This document shows positions 8,707 through 17,608 of a stretch of DNA of 42,340 bases, one piece after another; the first letter of the stretch is position 1; each line of letters begins with the position of its first letter. The position numbers and the translations under genes were made by a program. The notes beneath the pieces are model-generated. The model made no database searches. It had not been told where the DNA came from and saw only the letters and a list, made by a program, of their open reading frames with translations. This DNA comes from an uncultured Prochlorococcus sp. (GTDB taxonomy: Bacteria; Cyanobacteriota; Cyanobacteriia; PCC-6307; Cyanobiaceae): NCBI GenBank assembly GCA_902612005.1, contig CACMCA010000012.1, positions 1-42,340 of the forward strand, in the 5' to 3' direction.

Positions 8707-9878
8707 TGAGTTTTTCTTTTTTAAAATTCAGAAAAATACCATTAGCTTGGTTGTTATTAACAAGGCAACCATTAAGGCTCGCAGTTGCCATAGCTGGAAT
8801 AAGTTTTGCAGGGATTTTGATGTTCATGCAATTGGGTTTCAGAGATGGTTTATTTGACACTAGCGTAACTATTCATAAACTTTTAGATGCTGATCTTGTT
8901 TTGATAAGTCCTAGATCAAAAAGTTCTATAAGCATGAGTGGATTCCCAAAAAGAAGGCTGATTCAAACTCTGGCAGTAGAAGATGTTGAAAAAACGACTC
9001 CCGTCAATCTGAATTATTTACTTTGGAGAAATCCCGAAAATCTTAAAACTAGATCGATACTTGCACTAGGTTTTAATCCTTCCGATTCACTTCTTTTAGA
9101 TGATGGATTTTCAAGGAAAGCTTATAAATTAAGAAATCCATCAAGAGTTCTTTTTGATAAACTATCTAGACCTGAATTTGGACCAATTGAAGAATGGTTT
9201 TTATCAGAAAAAAAAGTTGAGACTGAAGTTGCTGGGAAAAGAGTAATTGTCGAAGGCCTCGTGGAGTTGGGACCATCTTTTGGAGCAGATGGTAATTTGA
9301 TAACTAGCAGAGAAACCTTCTTACGACTTTTTCCTGCTAATCCTCCTGGAAGTATAGAAATTGGTTTGGTAAAGCTAAAAAAAGGATCCGATCCTGAATT
9401 TATTTCAAGAATATTAAATAACTCACTTCCCAATGATGTTCGAGTTCTTACAAAAAATCAATTTATAGAATTCGAGAAGAATTATTGGAAAAATAGTACT
9501 GCAATAGGTTTTATATTTAGTCTTGGAGCTTTGATGGGGTTCGTTGTAGGTTGTGTGGTCGTTTATCAAATTCTTTATAGTGACGTTACAGACCACCTCC
9601 CAGAGTACGCCACCTTATTGGCGATGGGTTATAGACTTAAGTCCCTTTTCTTTGTAGTTGCTAGAGAGGGTTTTTTATTGGCATTGTTTGGCTATTTACC
9701 GGCTTATTTCTCTGGTCAAATCCTTTATTCAGTAATAAGAAGCTCTACTAAACTCCCAATAATAATGGATTCAGATAAAACTATTTTAATTTTCGTTTTA
9801 GTTTTAGTTATGTGTATGGGGTCCGCCGCTGTTGCAATGCGTAAATTAGTTGACGCTGATCCTGCCGAAATTTTCTAA
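8706..9878 (+). CDS. devC: DevC-like ABC exporter permease (FtsX/MacB-type)
   Basis: The 390-residue protein has the FtsX-like permease layout: one N-terminal membrane helix (about 25-45, LRLAVAIAGISFAGILMFMQ), a large extracytoplasmic domain (about 50-260), and three C-terminal helices (about 265-290, 315-340 and 358-378). FMQLGFRDGLFD after the first helix and a C-terminal LVDADPAEIF fit the DevC family. It sits between the adaptor gene (one-base TAATG overlap) and the ATPase gene (13-base gap), so the three form one exporter. Cargo is not determinable. Confidence 0.9.
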   Translation: MSFSFLKFRKIPLAWLLLTRQPLRLAVAIAGISFAGILMFMQLGFRDGLFDTSVTIHKLLDADLVLISPRSKSSISMSGFPKRRLIQTLAVEDVEKTTPVNLNYLLWRNPENLKTRSILALGFNPSDSLLLDDGFSRKAYKLRNPSRVLFDKLSRPEFGPIEEWFLSEKKVETEVAGKRVIVEGLVELGPSFGADGNLITSRETFLRLFPANPPGSIEIGLVKLKKGSDPEFISRILNNSLPNDVRVLTKNQFIEFEKNYWKNSTAIGFIFSLGALMGFVVGCVVVYQILYSDVTDHLPEYATLLAMGYRLKSLFFVVAREGFLLALFGYLPAYFSGQILYSVIRSSTKLPIIMDSDKTILIFVLVLVMCMGSAAVAMRKLVDADPAEIF

Positions 9879-9891
9879 CAATTGAAGATAA

Positions 9892-10620
9892 ATGGTTAAA
9901 GCTAATAAATCAAAAAATAATGTTAAAAATATTAAAACAGTCTCAATAAATAATTTGAGTCACTTTTATGGAAAAAATGAGAATAAAAAACAAGTACTTA
10001 ATGACGTTAATTTAAATATTGATAAAGGAGAGTTGGTTCTCTTGAAAGGACCTTCTGGATGTGGTAAAACAACTCTTTTAACATTAATTGGTGCCTTGAG
10101 AACCTGTCAAAGTGGAGATTTAACTGTATTAAATAATCAGTTAAATGGAGCATCAAGGAAAACTCGTCAGATTCTTAGAAGAAGTATTGGGATGATTTTT
10201 CAAGGTCACAATCTTCTGAGATGTTTAACAGCAGAACAAAATGTCCAGATGGGCGCCGATTTAATAAAAGGTTTAACTTATTTGCAAAGACGTGAAATAG
10301 CACGGAATTGGTTGTCAGCAGTAGGATTAGAAGAACATCATAAAAAGTTGCCAAATGACTTATCTGGTGGGCAGAAACAGAGAGTAGCGATTGCTCGAGC
10401 TTTATCTGCTAACCCAAAACTTTTATTAGCTGATGAGCCTACTTCAGCTTTAGATAGCGTCACAGGAAGAGAAATAGTAACCCTTTTAAGGAAACTAGCA
10501 AAAGAGCAAAATTGTTCTGTACTTATGGTGACGCATGATCCAAGAATTTCTGATATGGCTGATAGGATATTAAATATGGAAGATGGTAAAATATATAGTG
10601 CTCATAGTGAGCTAATATAA
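9892..10620 (+). CDS. devA: DevA-like ABC exporter ATP-binding protein
   Basis: The 242-residue ATPase has Walker A GPSGCGKT (53-60), Q-loop IFQGHNLL, signature LSGGQKQR (157-164), Walker B LLLADEP (177-183) with TSALD, and H-loop VTHDPR. It belongs to the LolD/MacB/DevA group of ATPases that pair with FtsX-type permeases. An N-terminal lysine/asparagine-rich lead of about 18 residues precedes the domain. It is the third gene of the pcyA-devB-devC-devA run. Confidence 0.92.
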   Translation: MVKANKSKNNVKNIKTVSINNLSHFYGKNENKKQVLNDVNLNIDKGELVLLKGPSGCGKTTLLTLIGALRTCQSGDLTVLNNQLNGASRKTRQILRRSIGMIFQGHNLLRCLTAEQNVQMGADLIKGLTYLQRREIARNWLSAVGLEEHHKKLPNDLSGGQKQRVAIARALSANPKLLLADEPTSALDSVTGREIVTLLRKLAKEQNCSVLMVTHDPRISDMADRILNMEDGKIYSAHSELI

Positions 10621-10638
10621 TTAAGAATTAAAAATTTT

Positions 10639-10788
10639 ATGTCTAAGAGAAGGAATCTAAAAAAAGAAAAGCAGGAACGTAATAGAGCCTATGCTAGAAA
10701 ATTCAAAAAAAGGAAATTAAGAACTGATGGAAGACCTGATGGTGGAAACGTTACAGGTACAGCAAATAATGGCGGTGCAGCTGATTAA
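10639..10788 (+). CDS. small very basic protein, 49 aa
   Basis: The ORF from ATG 10639 to TAA 10786-10788 encodes an N-terminal half dense in Lys and Arg (MSKRRNLKKEKQERNRAYAR, then KFKKRKLRTDGR) and a glycine/asparagine-rich tail ending NNGGAAD. Composition suggests RNA or ribosome binding, but no family is certain. It begins 18 bases after devA and probably shares its transcript. Clear codon structure and the good start argue that it is expressed; I believe similar ORFs occur in related genomes, but this needs a search. Confidence 0.6.
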   Translation: MSKRRNLKKEKQERNRAYARKFKKRKLRTDGRPDGGNVTGTANNGGAAD

Positions 10789-10849
10789 GGAATATCTTTT
10801 ATTTTTATCTTTTGGATTTTAATATATTATGCATATTTAAGAGATAATC

Positions 10850-11761
10850 ATGAATGTAAGTATTGTTATACCGACTTACAATAGATTACCTATATTAGAG
10901 AAATGTCTATTTGCCCTTGAGAATCAAAAATTAAATGCAAATATCAGTAATTATGAGGTAATAGTTGTTGATGATGGTTCAACTGATGGGACAACCTCTT
11001 GGATAAATAAAAATAAAGCTAACCTCCCACACGTTATTCTATTTCAGCAAGAACATGGAGGACCTGCACTTGGAAGAAATCTAGGAGTAATTAAATCAAA
11101 ATATGAAATTATAATATTTATTGATAGTGATCTTATTGTTTTAGACAATTTTATAAATTGCCACGTAGAAAAATTACTTGGCTCTTGGAGAAAAAATGAT
11201 AAAAAATGTTTTACCTATGGCTCGGTAGTCAATACATCTAATTTTCTAAATCCTCAGAGTGAAAAACATAAAATAATGGATACTTCTTTTGCATACTTTG
11301 CTACTGGGAATGTAGCGATATCAAAAGAATTGATTTTAAGTGTGGGATTATTTGACACTTCTTTTAGTCTTTACGGTTGGGAGGATTTAGAACTTGGAGA
11401 AAGATTAAAAAAAATTGGGACAAAATTAATTAAATGCCCAAATGCAGTAGGTTTTCATTGGCATCCGCCATTTAATTGCGAACAAATAGATTCATTAATA
11501 GCTCAAGAAAAAGAAAGAGCAAAAATGGCTTTAGTGTTTTATAAGAAACACCCAAATTTAAGGGTTAGATTTATGATTCAATTAACTCCTCTCCATAATT
11601 TACTTTGGCAAATACTTTGCTTAGGAGGACTAATCAGTGTTGAAAGAATTATTCCTTTTTTAAGATTCCTAGTAAATATAAGAAGAAATAGACTTGCACT
11701 CGAGATACTTAGGATCCCTTTAAATATGATTTACATTAAACAGTTAACCAAATCAAGATAA
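10850..11761 (+). CDS. family 2 glycosyltransferase
   Basis: The 303-residue protein has a GT-A fold start (VSIVIPTYNR), nucleotide-binding VVDDGSTDGT (Asp41-Asp42), the metal-binding DSD at 92-94 (IIFIDSDLIV), and a later WEDLELGERL acidic motif typical of GT2 enzymes with a galactosyltransferase-like C-terminal segment. It should transfer a sugar from a nucleotide-sugar to a lipid, polysaccharide or small-molecule acceptor in the cytoplasm or at the membrane. The acceptor and sugar cannot be told. ATG at 10850; it stands alone between the devA run and rpsB. Confidence 0.87.
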   Translation: MNVSIVIPTYNRLPILEKCLFALENQKLNANISNYEVIVVDDGSTDGTTSWINKNKANLPHVILFQQEHGGPALGRNLGVIKSKYEIIIFIDSDLIVLDNFINCHVEKLLGSWRKNDKKCFTYGSVVNTSNFLNPQSEKHKIMDTSFAYFATGNVAISKELILSVGLFDTSFSLYGWEDLELGERLKKIGTKLIKCPNAVGFHWHPPFNCEQIDSLIAQEKERAKMALVFYKKHPNLRVRFMIQLTPLHNLLWQILCLGGLISVERIIPFLRFLVNIRRNRLALEILRIPLNMIYIKQLTKSR

Positions 11762-11789
11762 AAAACTTTTAGAAATACACATCAGTTGC

Positions 11790-11795
11790 TAGAAT
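11790..11795 (+). promoter_or_regulatory. possible -10 box for rpsB
   Basis: TAGAAT lies about 20 bases upstream of the start of the structured leader, which would put the transcript start near 11802 and give a leader of about 90 nt. No convincing -35 element is seen, which is common in these genomes. This is a guess from sequence only. Confidence 0.3.
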
Positions 11796-11814
11796 ATTAA
11801 AAATAAATTTCACA

Positions 11815-11879
11815 CATCTGACAGTTTCGGGTGAATTATTAATATTGATTCCCCGTCAGATGGAGGCAAACCCGAAACT
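11815..11879 (+). promoter_or_regulatory. structured rpsB leader RNA, interleaved pairings (pseudoknot order)
   Basis: Four segments upstream of rpsB form two perfect pairings in A-B-A'-B' order. A is CATCTGAC (11815-11822), pairing with GTCAGATG (11855-11862). B is AGTTTCGGGT (11823-11832), pairing with ACCCGAAACT (11870-11879). A and B are directly adjacent. The only purine-rich ribosome-binding candidate, GGAGG at 11862-11866, falls at the end of A' and in the seven-base linker between A' and B', 24 bases before the ATG at 11891. A T-run follows B' (11881-11885). This fits an autoregulatory leader for ribosomal protein S2, either a pseudoknot or two alternative folds. Confidence 0.65.
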
Positions 11880-11890
11880 CTTTTTAAATT

Positions 11891-12595
11891 ATGGCTGTTG
11901 TATCACTATCAGAAATGATGGAAGCTGGTGCTCATTTTGGGCATCAAACTAGACGTTGGAATCCCAAGATGTCTAAGTTTATATATTGTGCGAGAAATGG
12001 AGTTCATATTATTGATCTTGTAAAAACAGCATTGTGTATGAACAATGCATATAAATGGACGAGAAACGCTGCAAAAAGCGGAAAGCGTTTCCTGTTTGTC
12101 GGTACAAAAAAACAAGCATCAGATGTAGTAGCTCAGGAAGCTACACGTTGTGGAGCTGCATACGTAAATCAAAGATGGCTTGGAGGGATGTTGACTAATT
12201 GGACAACAATGAAAGCTAGGATTGAAAGATTAAAGGATTTAGAAAGAATGGAAAGTAGTGGTTCAATAGCAATGAGGCCTAAAAAAGAAGCTGCAGTATT
12301 AAGGAGAGAACTTGAAAGATTACAAAAATACTTAGGTGGACTTAAGGGTATGAGAAGATTGCCAGATGTAGTTGTATTGGTTGATCAGAGAAGAGAATCT
12401 AATGCAGTATTAGAAGCTAGAAAATTAGATATCTCATTAGTATCAATGTTGGATACAAATTGCGATCCGGATTTGTGTGAAGTTCCAATTCCTTGCAACG
12501 ATGATGCCGTTAGATCTGTGCAACTTATTTTAGGAAGACTTGCAGATGCCATAAATGAGGGTAGAAAGGGCTCTAATGCCGAAAGAAAAAATTAA
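11891..12595 (+). CDS. rpsB: 30S ribosomal protein S2
   Basis: The 234-residue protein starts [20 protein letters not shown] and [12 protein letters not shown] and contains [27 protein letters not shown] and [13 protein letters not shown], all diagnostic of S2. It binds the 30S subunit near the S1 site. Length is normal for cyanobacteria. tsf follows after 44 bases, the classic rpsB-tsf order. The structured leader just upstream suggests translational or transcriptional feedback control. Confidence 0.98.
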   Translation: MAVVSLSEMMEAGAHFGHQTRRWNPKMSKFIYCARNGVHIIDLVKTALCMNNAYKWTRNAAKSGKRFLFVGTKKQASDVVAQEATRCGAAYVNQRWLGGMLTNWTTMKARIERLKDLERMESSGSIAMRPKKEAAVLRRELERLQKYLGGLKGMRRLPDVVVLVDQRRESNAVLEARKLDISLVSMLDTNCDPDLCEVPIPCNDDAVRSVQLILGRLADAINEGRKGSNAERKN

Positions 12596-12639
12596 AATCC
12601 AATTCAAAACTTACTATTCACTATTTTTTATTACTTCAA

Positions 12640-13296
12640 ATGGGAAACATTACAGCAAAACTTGTAAAAGATCTTAGAGACAAAACAGGCGCAGGAATGA
12701 TGGACTGCAAAAAAGCACTTAACGAAACTGAAGGAAATCTAGATAAAGCTTTGGAATGGTTAAGAAAGAAAGGTATAGCTAGTGCTGAAAAGAAATCGGG
12801 AAGAGTAGCGGCCGAAGGGTCAATTGGTAGTTATATACATACTGGATCAAGAGTTGGAGTTTTACTAGAGTTAAATTGTGAAACTGATTTTGTTGCTAGA
12901 GGTGATATATTCCAATCTTTGTTGAAGGATGTCTCAATGCAAGTAGCAGCATGTCCAAATGTTGAGTATGTATCAATTGATGAAATACCAGAAGATGTTG
13001 TTGAAAAAGAAAAGCAGATTGAAATGGGTAGGGATGATTTATCTGGGAAACCAGAACAAATTAAAGAAAAAATAGTTGAAGGGAGAATAGCAAAAAGACT
13101 TAATGAGCTTGTTTTGCTCTCACAACCCTACATTAAAGATAGTTCTCTAACAGTTGAGGATCTTGTTAAACAAGCAGCTGCAAAAATTGGGGAAAATATC
13201 AAAGTAAGACGTTTTACCAGATATACATTGGGTGAAGGTATCGAAAAAAATCAGATGGACTTTGCTGAAGAGGTCGCATCAATGCAAACAAACTAG
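12640..13296 (+). CDS. tsf: translation elongation factor Ts
   Basis: The 218-residue protein has the EF-Ts N-terminal domain ([20 protein letters not shown]) and the TDFVA motif at 82-86 ([13 protein letters not shown]). It recycles EF-Tu by GDP/GTP exchange. It is the short form seen in cyanobacteria and lacks much of the second core subdomain found in longer EF-Ts. It lies directly downstream of rpsB. Confidence 0.97.
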   Translation: MGNITAKLVKDLRDKTGAGMMDCKKALNETEGNLDKALEWLRKKGIASAEKKSGRVAAEGSIGSYIHTGSRVGVLLELNCETDFVARGDIFQSLLKDVSMQVAACPNVEYVSIDEIPEDVVEKEKQIEMGRDDLSGKPEQIKEKIVEGRIAKRLNELVLLSQPYIKDSSLTVEDLVKQAAAKIGENIKVRRFTRYTLGEGIEKNQMDFAEEVASMQTN

Positions 13297-13300
13297 TCAC

Positions 13301-14386
13301 TTGAATGATTTGAATAATTTCAATAATTACATAGATACAGATAAAATTAATTCTCAATTAGAGAGAGCATACATACAAAAAAGAATATTAACTAGAAATA
13401 TCTATAGGGAATATGAATTTTATCTTAATCTAGTAAGAGATCTACTTTTCACCTCTGTAGAAAAAGGCCTTAATCAAATATATAGTTATCCAACAAATAA
13501 TGATAATTTCTTAAATGAAAATCAATTTTATGTATCTTTTAAAAAAAAAATAAGTGAACTTATTCATACGAATTTGCCTTTATTTACAGTAGAACAATTA
13601 AAAATAAATAAAATCGATAAAAACATAGATAAGAAAATTAATTTGAATAGTTTTGATAGTTATACAAAAAGAAAGGATGACCAAAAAGAAAAATTTCAAT
13701 ATGAAGATGGTTTTCAATTAGAAGAACCCATTCATTTCGATATTAGTAAAGATATTTCAAATACTTCTGAATATTATCAAGTTGATAATTATGAGAAATT
13801 ACTATCACTTGAACTAGATAATAATGACCAAAATAATTATCTATCAAATAACAATATTATTGAAAATTCAGAAGATGATAAACAACTTATTTCTTCTTTG
13901 CTTGAATTAATAGAGGAAGTAAAGTTTGAAAAAACAAGCCATTCTGAAAAAGACAATATCAATCAAATGGATATTTCGCCCAAATATCAGAGTCTTGAAA
14001 ATTTTGATTTTTTAGACAAGTCACTGGAAAATTTACTATTAAATCTTTCATACAATATTAACCAAGAATTATTTAAGGCCAATCTAATTAAAAAGATAAT
14101 ATCTAGAGATTCCTTTGAGTACTTAGTAGGCAAAAAATTGATGATAAAACACCCATACCCTTTTGTAATTAATTTTGAATTTAACTTAAATCGGTCATCA
14201 TTAAGCGGCAATAATCTTCCAAGTATTATTTTCTTTAATATATCTACTGTTGAGTTAGAGTTTAAAAATTTAAATCTTTCGATTCAAAGGAATAAAATAA
14301 ATGAGCTAAAAAATCAATTTCAGCATTTGATTAAAAAAGAGACATACTGGAGGCAAAAAGAAATAACTTTGAATAAGATACGTTGA
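13301..14386 (+). CDS. unrecognised protein between tsf and recG, 361 aa
   Basis: A long open frame continues upstream into tsf (as far as a GTG at 13232), but the first start outside tsf is TTG at 13301, four bases after the tsf stop, so I chose that. The N-terminal part (residues about 15-50, ERAYIQKRILTRNIYREYEF) and the C-terminal third (KKETYWRQKEITL) look helical and structured. The middle is rich in Asn, Asp, Glu and Ser and probably disordered. No domain is recognised. Its position between tsf and recG suggests shared transcription, not necessarily shared function. Confidence 0.75.
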   Translation: MNDLNNFNNYIDTDKINSQLERAYIQKRILTRNIYREYEFYLNLVRDLLFTSVEKGLNQIYSYPTNNDNFLNENQFYVSFKKKISELIHTNLPLFTVEQLKINKIDKNIDKKINLNSFDSYTKRKDDQKEKFQYEDGFQLEEPIHFDISKDISNTSEYYQVDNYEKLLSLELDNNDQNNYLSNNNIIENSEDDKQLISSLLELIEEVKFEKTSHSEKDNINQMDISPKYQSLENFDFLDKSLENLLLNLSYNINQELFKANLIKKIISRDSFEYLVGKKLMIKHPYPFVINFEFNLNRSSLSGNNLPSIIFFNISTVELEFKNLNLSIQRNKINELKNQFQHLIKKETYWRQKEITLNKIR

Positions 14387-14407
14387 AAAAATAACTCTTT
14401 TTCAAAT

Positions 14408-16864
14408 GTGACTATTAGCGGGAATAATAATAAATTAATTAAAGATTGGATAAGACCTCTTCAAAAGTCCCTAACTATTGAAACTGAAAACAAATTTATC
14501 AATACTCTAGGAAGAGAAAAATATTTTAATGATTACTTGCATGAATCATTGAAAAAACTAGATAATTTAAATCTTTCAGACGAATATTTGAGGATTTTTA
14601 GTGAATTCTCCAAAAAATATAATGAATATAATAAATTAGATGAAAATCAAAGAAAAAGGTTAATTATAGATACAAGAAAAAATCTTTATAAACTTGGTAA
14701 AACTTTAGATATAGAAAGTTCTAATAATTTTTCTAATGAAGTTTTTCTGAATAAAGCTGATTCAAGTTTGTCTTTTGATTCAGATATTTCATTAATAAAA
14801 AATGTAGGAAAAGTTTATAAAAATAAGCTTAATGAATTAGGAATATTTCATATAAAAGATCTAATTAATTATTTCCCTCGAACATATTTAGACTATACAA
14901 ATAGAGTCAAGATAATAAATTTAAAACCAGATAATTTATACACCTGCATCGCAAAGGTTAAAAGATTTTATATTCATAAGAGTAAAAAAAATAGTAATTT
15001 ATCAATAATGAATATTGTAGTTTCTGATGAAACGTCTTCAATAAAGGTTACAAAATTTTTTTTAGGAAGAAGATTTAGATCTTACTCCTTCTTCACATCT
15101 CAAAAATCTTTGTATACTCCCGGAACCAAATTAGCAATTTCCGGTAAAGTTAAATTGACAGAGTATGGCAAAACTTTTATAGATCCCCAGATTGAAATTC
15201 TTAAGGATAACAATGATAATTTTAATTTCTCAGGCAAAATATTACCTTTGTATTCATTAGGTGAAACATTATCAAATATGAGTTTTTTAAAACTTATGAA
15301 AAAGGTACTAATTTATGCAAAACAATATCCAGAAATTTTAAATAAAAAGCAACTTGATTCATTATCTTTATTATCAAAAGGAGATTCGTTGATTAATATT
15401 CATTTTCCACCAACTCAACAGGCACTTATTGAGTCAAAAAAACGTTTGGTTTTTGATGAGTTATTACTACTTCAAATAAAGTTCCTACTTAGAAAAAGAA
15501 AGACTAATAAAAATGTAACTTCCCAACAATTACCTCAAAAGAAATCTTTATTAAAAGAATTTTTAAACACTTTTCCTTTTGAATTAACAAAATCTCAAGA
15601 AAATGTTTTAAACGAAATTAAGAAAGATTTATCTAACCCCTTACCAATGTCTAGATTACTTCAGGGAGATGTGGGAAGCGGTAAAACCATAATTGCAATA
15701 GCTTCTCTTTTACTTGTCATTGAAAAAAACCTGCAAGGTGCATTTATGGTCCCAACAGAAGTATTGGCAGAACAGCATTATAAAAATTTATTAAAATATT
15801 TAAACCCGCTTTTAGTTTCTGTTGAACTACTTACTGGGAATACTCCTCAAAAAAAGAGAAAAGAAATTTTCTCTAATTTGAACAATGGATTAGTTGATAT
15901 CCTCGTAGGTACTCATGCATTATTTGAAGATAAAGTCATCTTTAATGCATTAGGGATGGTAGTTATTGATGAACAACATAGATTTGGTGTTACTCAAAGA
16001 AATAGATTACTAAATAAAGGAGAAAATACTAACTTGTTATCAATGACAGCAACACCAATTCCAAGAACTCTTGCGCTTTCTATTTATGGTGATTTAGATG
16101 TTAGTCAAATTACAGAACTCCCGCCTGGGAGAGTTCCTATAACAACAAAAATAATTTCAGAAGATGATTTAACTAACTTGTTCAAGATTGTTGAAGATGA
16201 GATCAATAAGGGAAAGCAAGCTTATGTGATTTTGCCACTTATAGAAGATTCAGAAAAAATGAATTTAAGCTCCGCAAAGAAAACATTCAAATATTTATCA
16301 GAAGAAGTTTTTTTTAACAAAAAAGTTGGATTATTACATGGCAAATTAAGTTCACAAGAAAAGAATGAAGTAATTAATTCTTTTTTAAAGAATGAAATTA
16401 ATATATTGGTTTCAACCACAGTAATTGAGGTTGGAATTGATGTGCCTAACGCCACAATTATGATTATTTATAATTCGGACAGATTTGGATTGTCCCAGCT
16501 ACATCAATTAAGAGGGAGAGTTGGTAGAGGACCAACAAAATCTTTTTGTTATCTGGTAACCTCCGACATAAATGGATTAGAAAATAAACGACTTTGTGTT
16601 TTGCAAAAATCTAATGATGGCTTTTATATTGCTGAAAAAGACTTGGAGCTTAGAGGACCAGGCCAGATTTTAGGATATAGACAATCCGGATTGCCTGATT
16701 TTGTACTGGACAATTTACCTAACAATAAATTTCTTATTGATAAGGCTCGTGAAGAGGCTATTAAGATTGTTAGTGATGATCCTGATTTAAAAGAAAATAT
16801 AGCTTTAAGGAATATACTTATTGATAATTCTGATAATAAATTCATTCATGATTTCTTAAATTGA
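14408..16864 (+). CDS. recG: ATP-dependent DNA helicase RecG
   Basis: The 818-residue protein has an N-terminal extension (about 1-120), a helix-hairpin-like/wedge OB-fold region (SLIKNVGKVYKNKLNELGIF, YFPRTYLDYT, about 128-265), then helicase domains with Walker A GDVGSGKT (420-427), DEQH box (521-524, VVIDEQHRFGV), motif III MTATPIPRTLAL, and the C-terminal HQLRGRVGRG and DLELRGPGQILGYRQSG (TRG-type) motifs. It remodels stalled replication forks and Holliday junctions. The start is GTG. The long N-terminus is usual for cyanobacterial RecG. Confidence 0.96.
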   Translation: MTISGNNNKLIKDWIRPLQKSLTIETENKFINTLGREKYFNDYLHESLKKLDNLNLSDEYLRIFSEFSKKYNEYNKLDENQRKRLIIDTRKNLYKLGKTLDIESSNNFSNEVFLNKADSSLSFDSDISLIKNVGKVYKNKLNELGIFHIKDLINYFPRTYLDYTNRVKIINLKPDNLYTCIAKVKRFYIHKSKKNSNLSIMNIVVSDETSSIKVTKFFLGRRFRSYSFFTSQKSLYTPGTKLAISGKVKLTEYGKTFIDPQIEILKDNNDNFNFSGKILPLYSLGETLSNMSFLKLMKKVLIYAKQYPEILNKKQLDSLSLLSKGDSLINIHFPPTQQALIESKKRLVFDELLLLQIKFLLRKRKTNKNVTSQQLPQKKSLLKEFLNTFPFELTKSQENVLNEIKKDLSNPLPMSRLLQGDVGSGKTIIAIASLLLVIEKNLQGAFMVPTEVLAEQHYKNLLKYLNPLLVSVELLTGNTPQKKRKEIFSNLNNGLVDILVGTHALFEDKVIFNALGMVVIDEQHRFGVTQRNRLLNKGENTNLLSMTATPIPRTLALSIYGDLDVSQITELPPGRVPITTKIISEDDLTNLFKIVEDEINKGKQAYVILPLIEDSEKMNLSSAKKTFKYLSEEVFFNKKVGLLHGKLSSQEKNEVINSFLKNEINILVSTTVIEVGIDVPNATIMIIYNSDRFGLSQLHQLRGRVGRGPTKSFCYLVTSDINGLENKRLCVLQKSNDGFYIAEKDLELRGPGQILGYRQSGLPDFVLDNLPNNKFLIDKAREEAIKIVSDDPDLKENIALRNILIDNSDNKFIHDFLN

Positions 16865-16921
16865 AAACTATCATTGTAATTTTTGATATATATGCCACTA
16901 TAAATCAATTGCAAATTTCAA

Positions 16922-17605
16922 TTGAAAATTTGGAATAAAATACCAATTAAAGATAATGGAGATAAATTAATAGCTATACCTGGCTGCCTAAAGTTTTTAG
17001 ATCCCCACCCTTACTATCATTTAGGCGCACCTTACAAAGATAAAACTTCTATTTGGAAATTAAGAGAGGAGGTCGTAAATAGATTAGTAAAAGTAAACGA
17101 TTATTTGATATCAAAGAGTAGTTTTAACCTTTTAATTTATGACAGTTGGCGACCTTTAGAAGTCCAGGAATTTATGTTTAAAAGAGCATTTTTATTAGAG
17201 TGTGAAAAATCTGATATTGATATTTCTTTTGAAAATATAAAATCTTATCCATCCATTTTAAAAAAAGTTGAAAAATTTTGGGCATATCCTTCTTATGACA
17301 CTAGTTGTCCTCCCCCTCATTCAACTGGCGGTGCGTTGGATGTTTGTTTATCAGATAAAGAAGGAAATCTTGTTGAAATGGGAAGCATGGTTGATCAAAT
17401 GGATGATACTTCAAATCCTTATTTTTATGTAAACATGAAGAATGAAGAAGCAATTATTTGGAATAGTAGAAGAAATTTATTAAGGGAAATTATGTCAAAA
17501 TTCGGATTTGCTCAACATCCTAGTGAATGGTGGCATTTTAGTTATGGTGATCAATTATGGGCTTGGAAAAATAAAAAAGCAAATGCCCTTTATGGAAAAA
17601 TTTAA
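16922..17605 (+). CDS. D-alanyl-D-alanine dipeptidase, VanX-like (M15D)
   Basis: The 227-residue protein has the M15 zinc motif HSTGGALD (His133, Asp140), the catalytic ExxH in PSEWWHFSYG (Glu202, His205) and the substrate-site arginine in YDSWRP (Arg77). These match VanX His116, Asp123, Glu181, His184 and Arg71, with equal spacing within each pair. It should hydrolyse D-Ala-D-Ala or similar dipeptides. No signal peptide is visible, so it is probably cytoplasmic and fits cell-wall turnover or D-amino-acid use more than vancomycin resistance, since no vanH/vanA-type neighbours exist. The start is TTG at 16922. Confidence 0.88.
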   Translation: MKIWNKIPIKDNGDKLIAIPGCLKFLDPHPYYHLGAPYKDKTSIWKLREEVVNRLVKVNDYLISKSSFNLLIYDSWRPLEVQEFMFKRAFLLECEKSDIDISFENIKSYPSILKKVEKFWAYPSYDTSCPPPHSTGGALDVCLSDKEGNLVEMGSMVDQMDDTSNPYFYVNMKNEEAIIWNSRRNLLREIMSKFGFAQHPSEWWHFSYGDQLWAWKNKKANALYGKI

Positions 17606-17608
17606 ATT

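Noticed and set aside
13232..13300. GTG start inside tsf for the 361-residue protein
   Set aside because: It would overlap tsf by 65 bases in another frame, and the extra residues are a shadow of the tsf 3' end.
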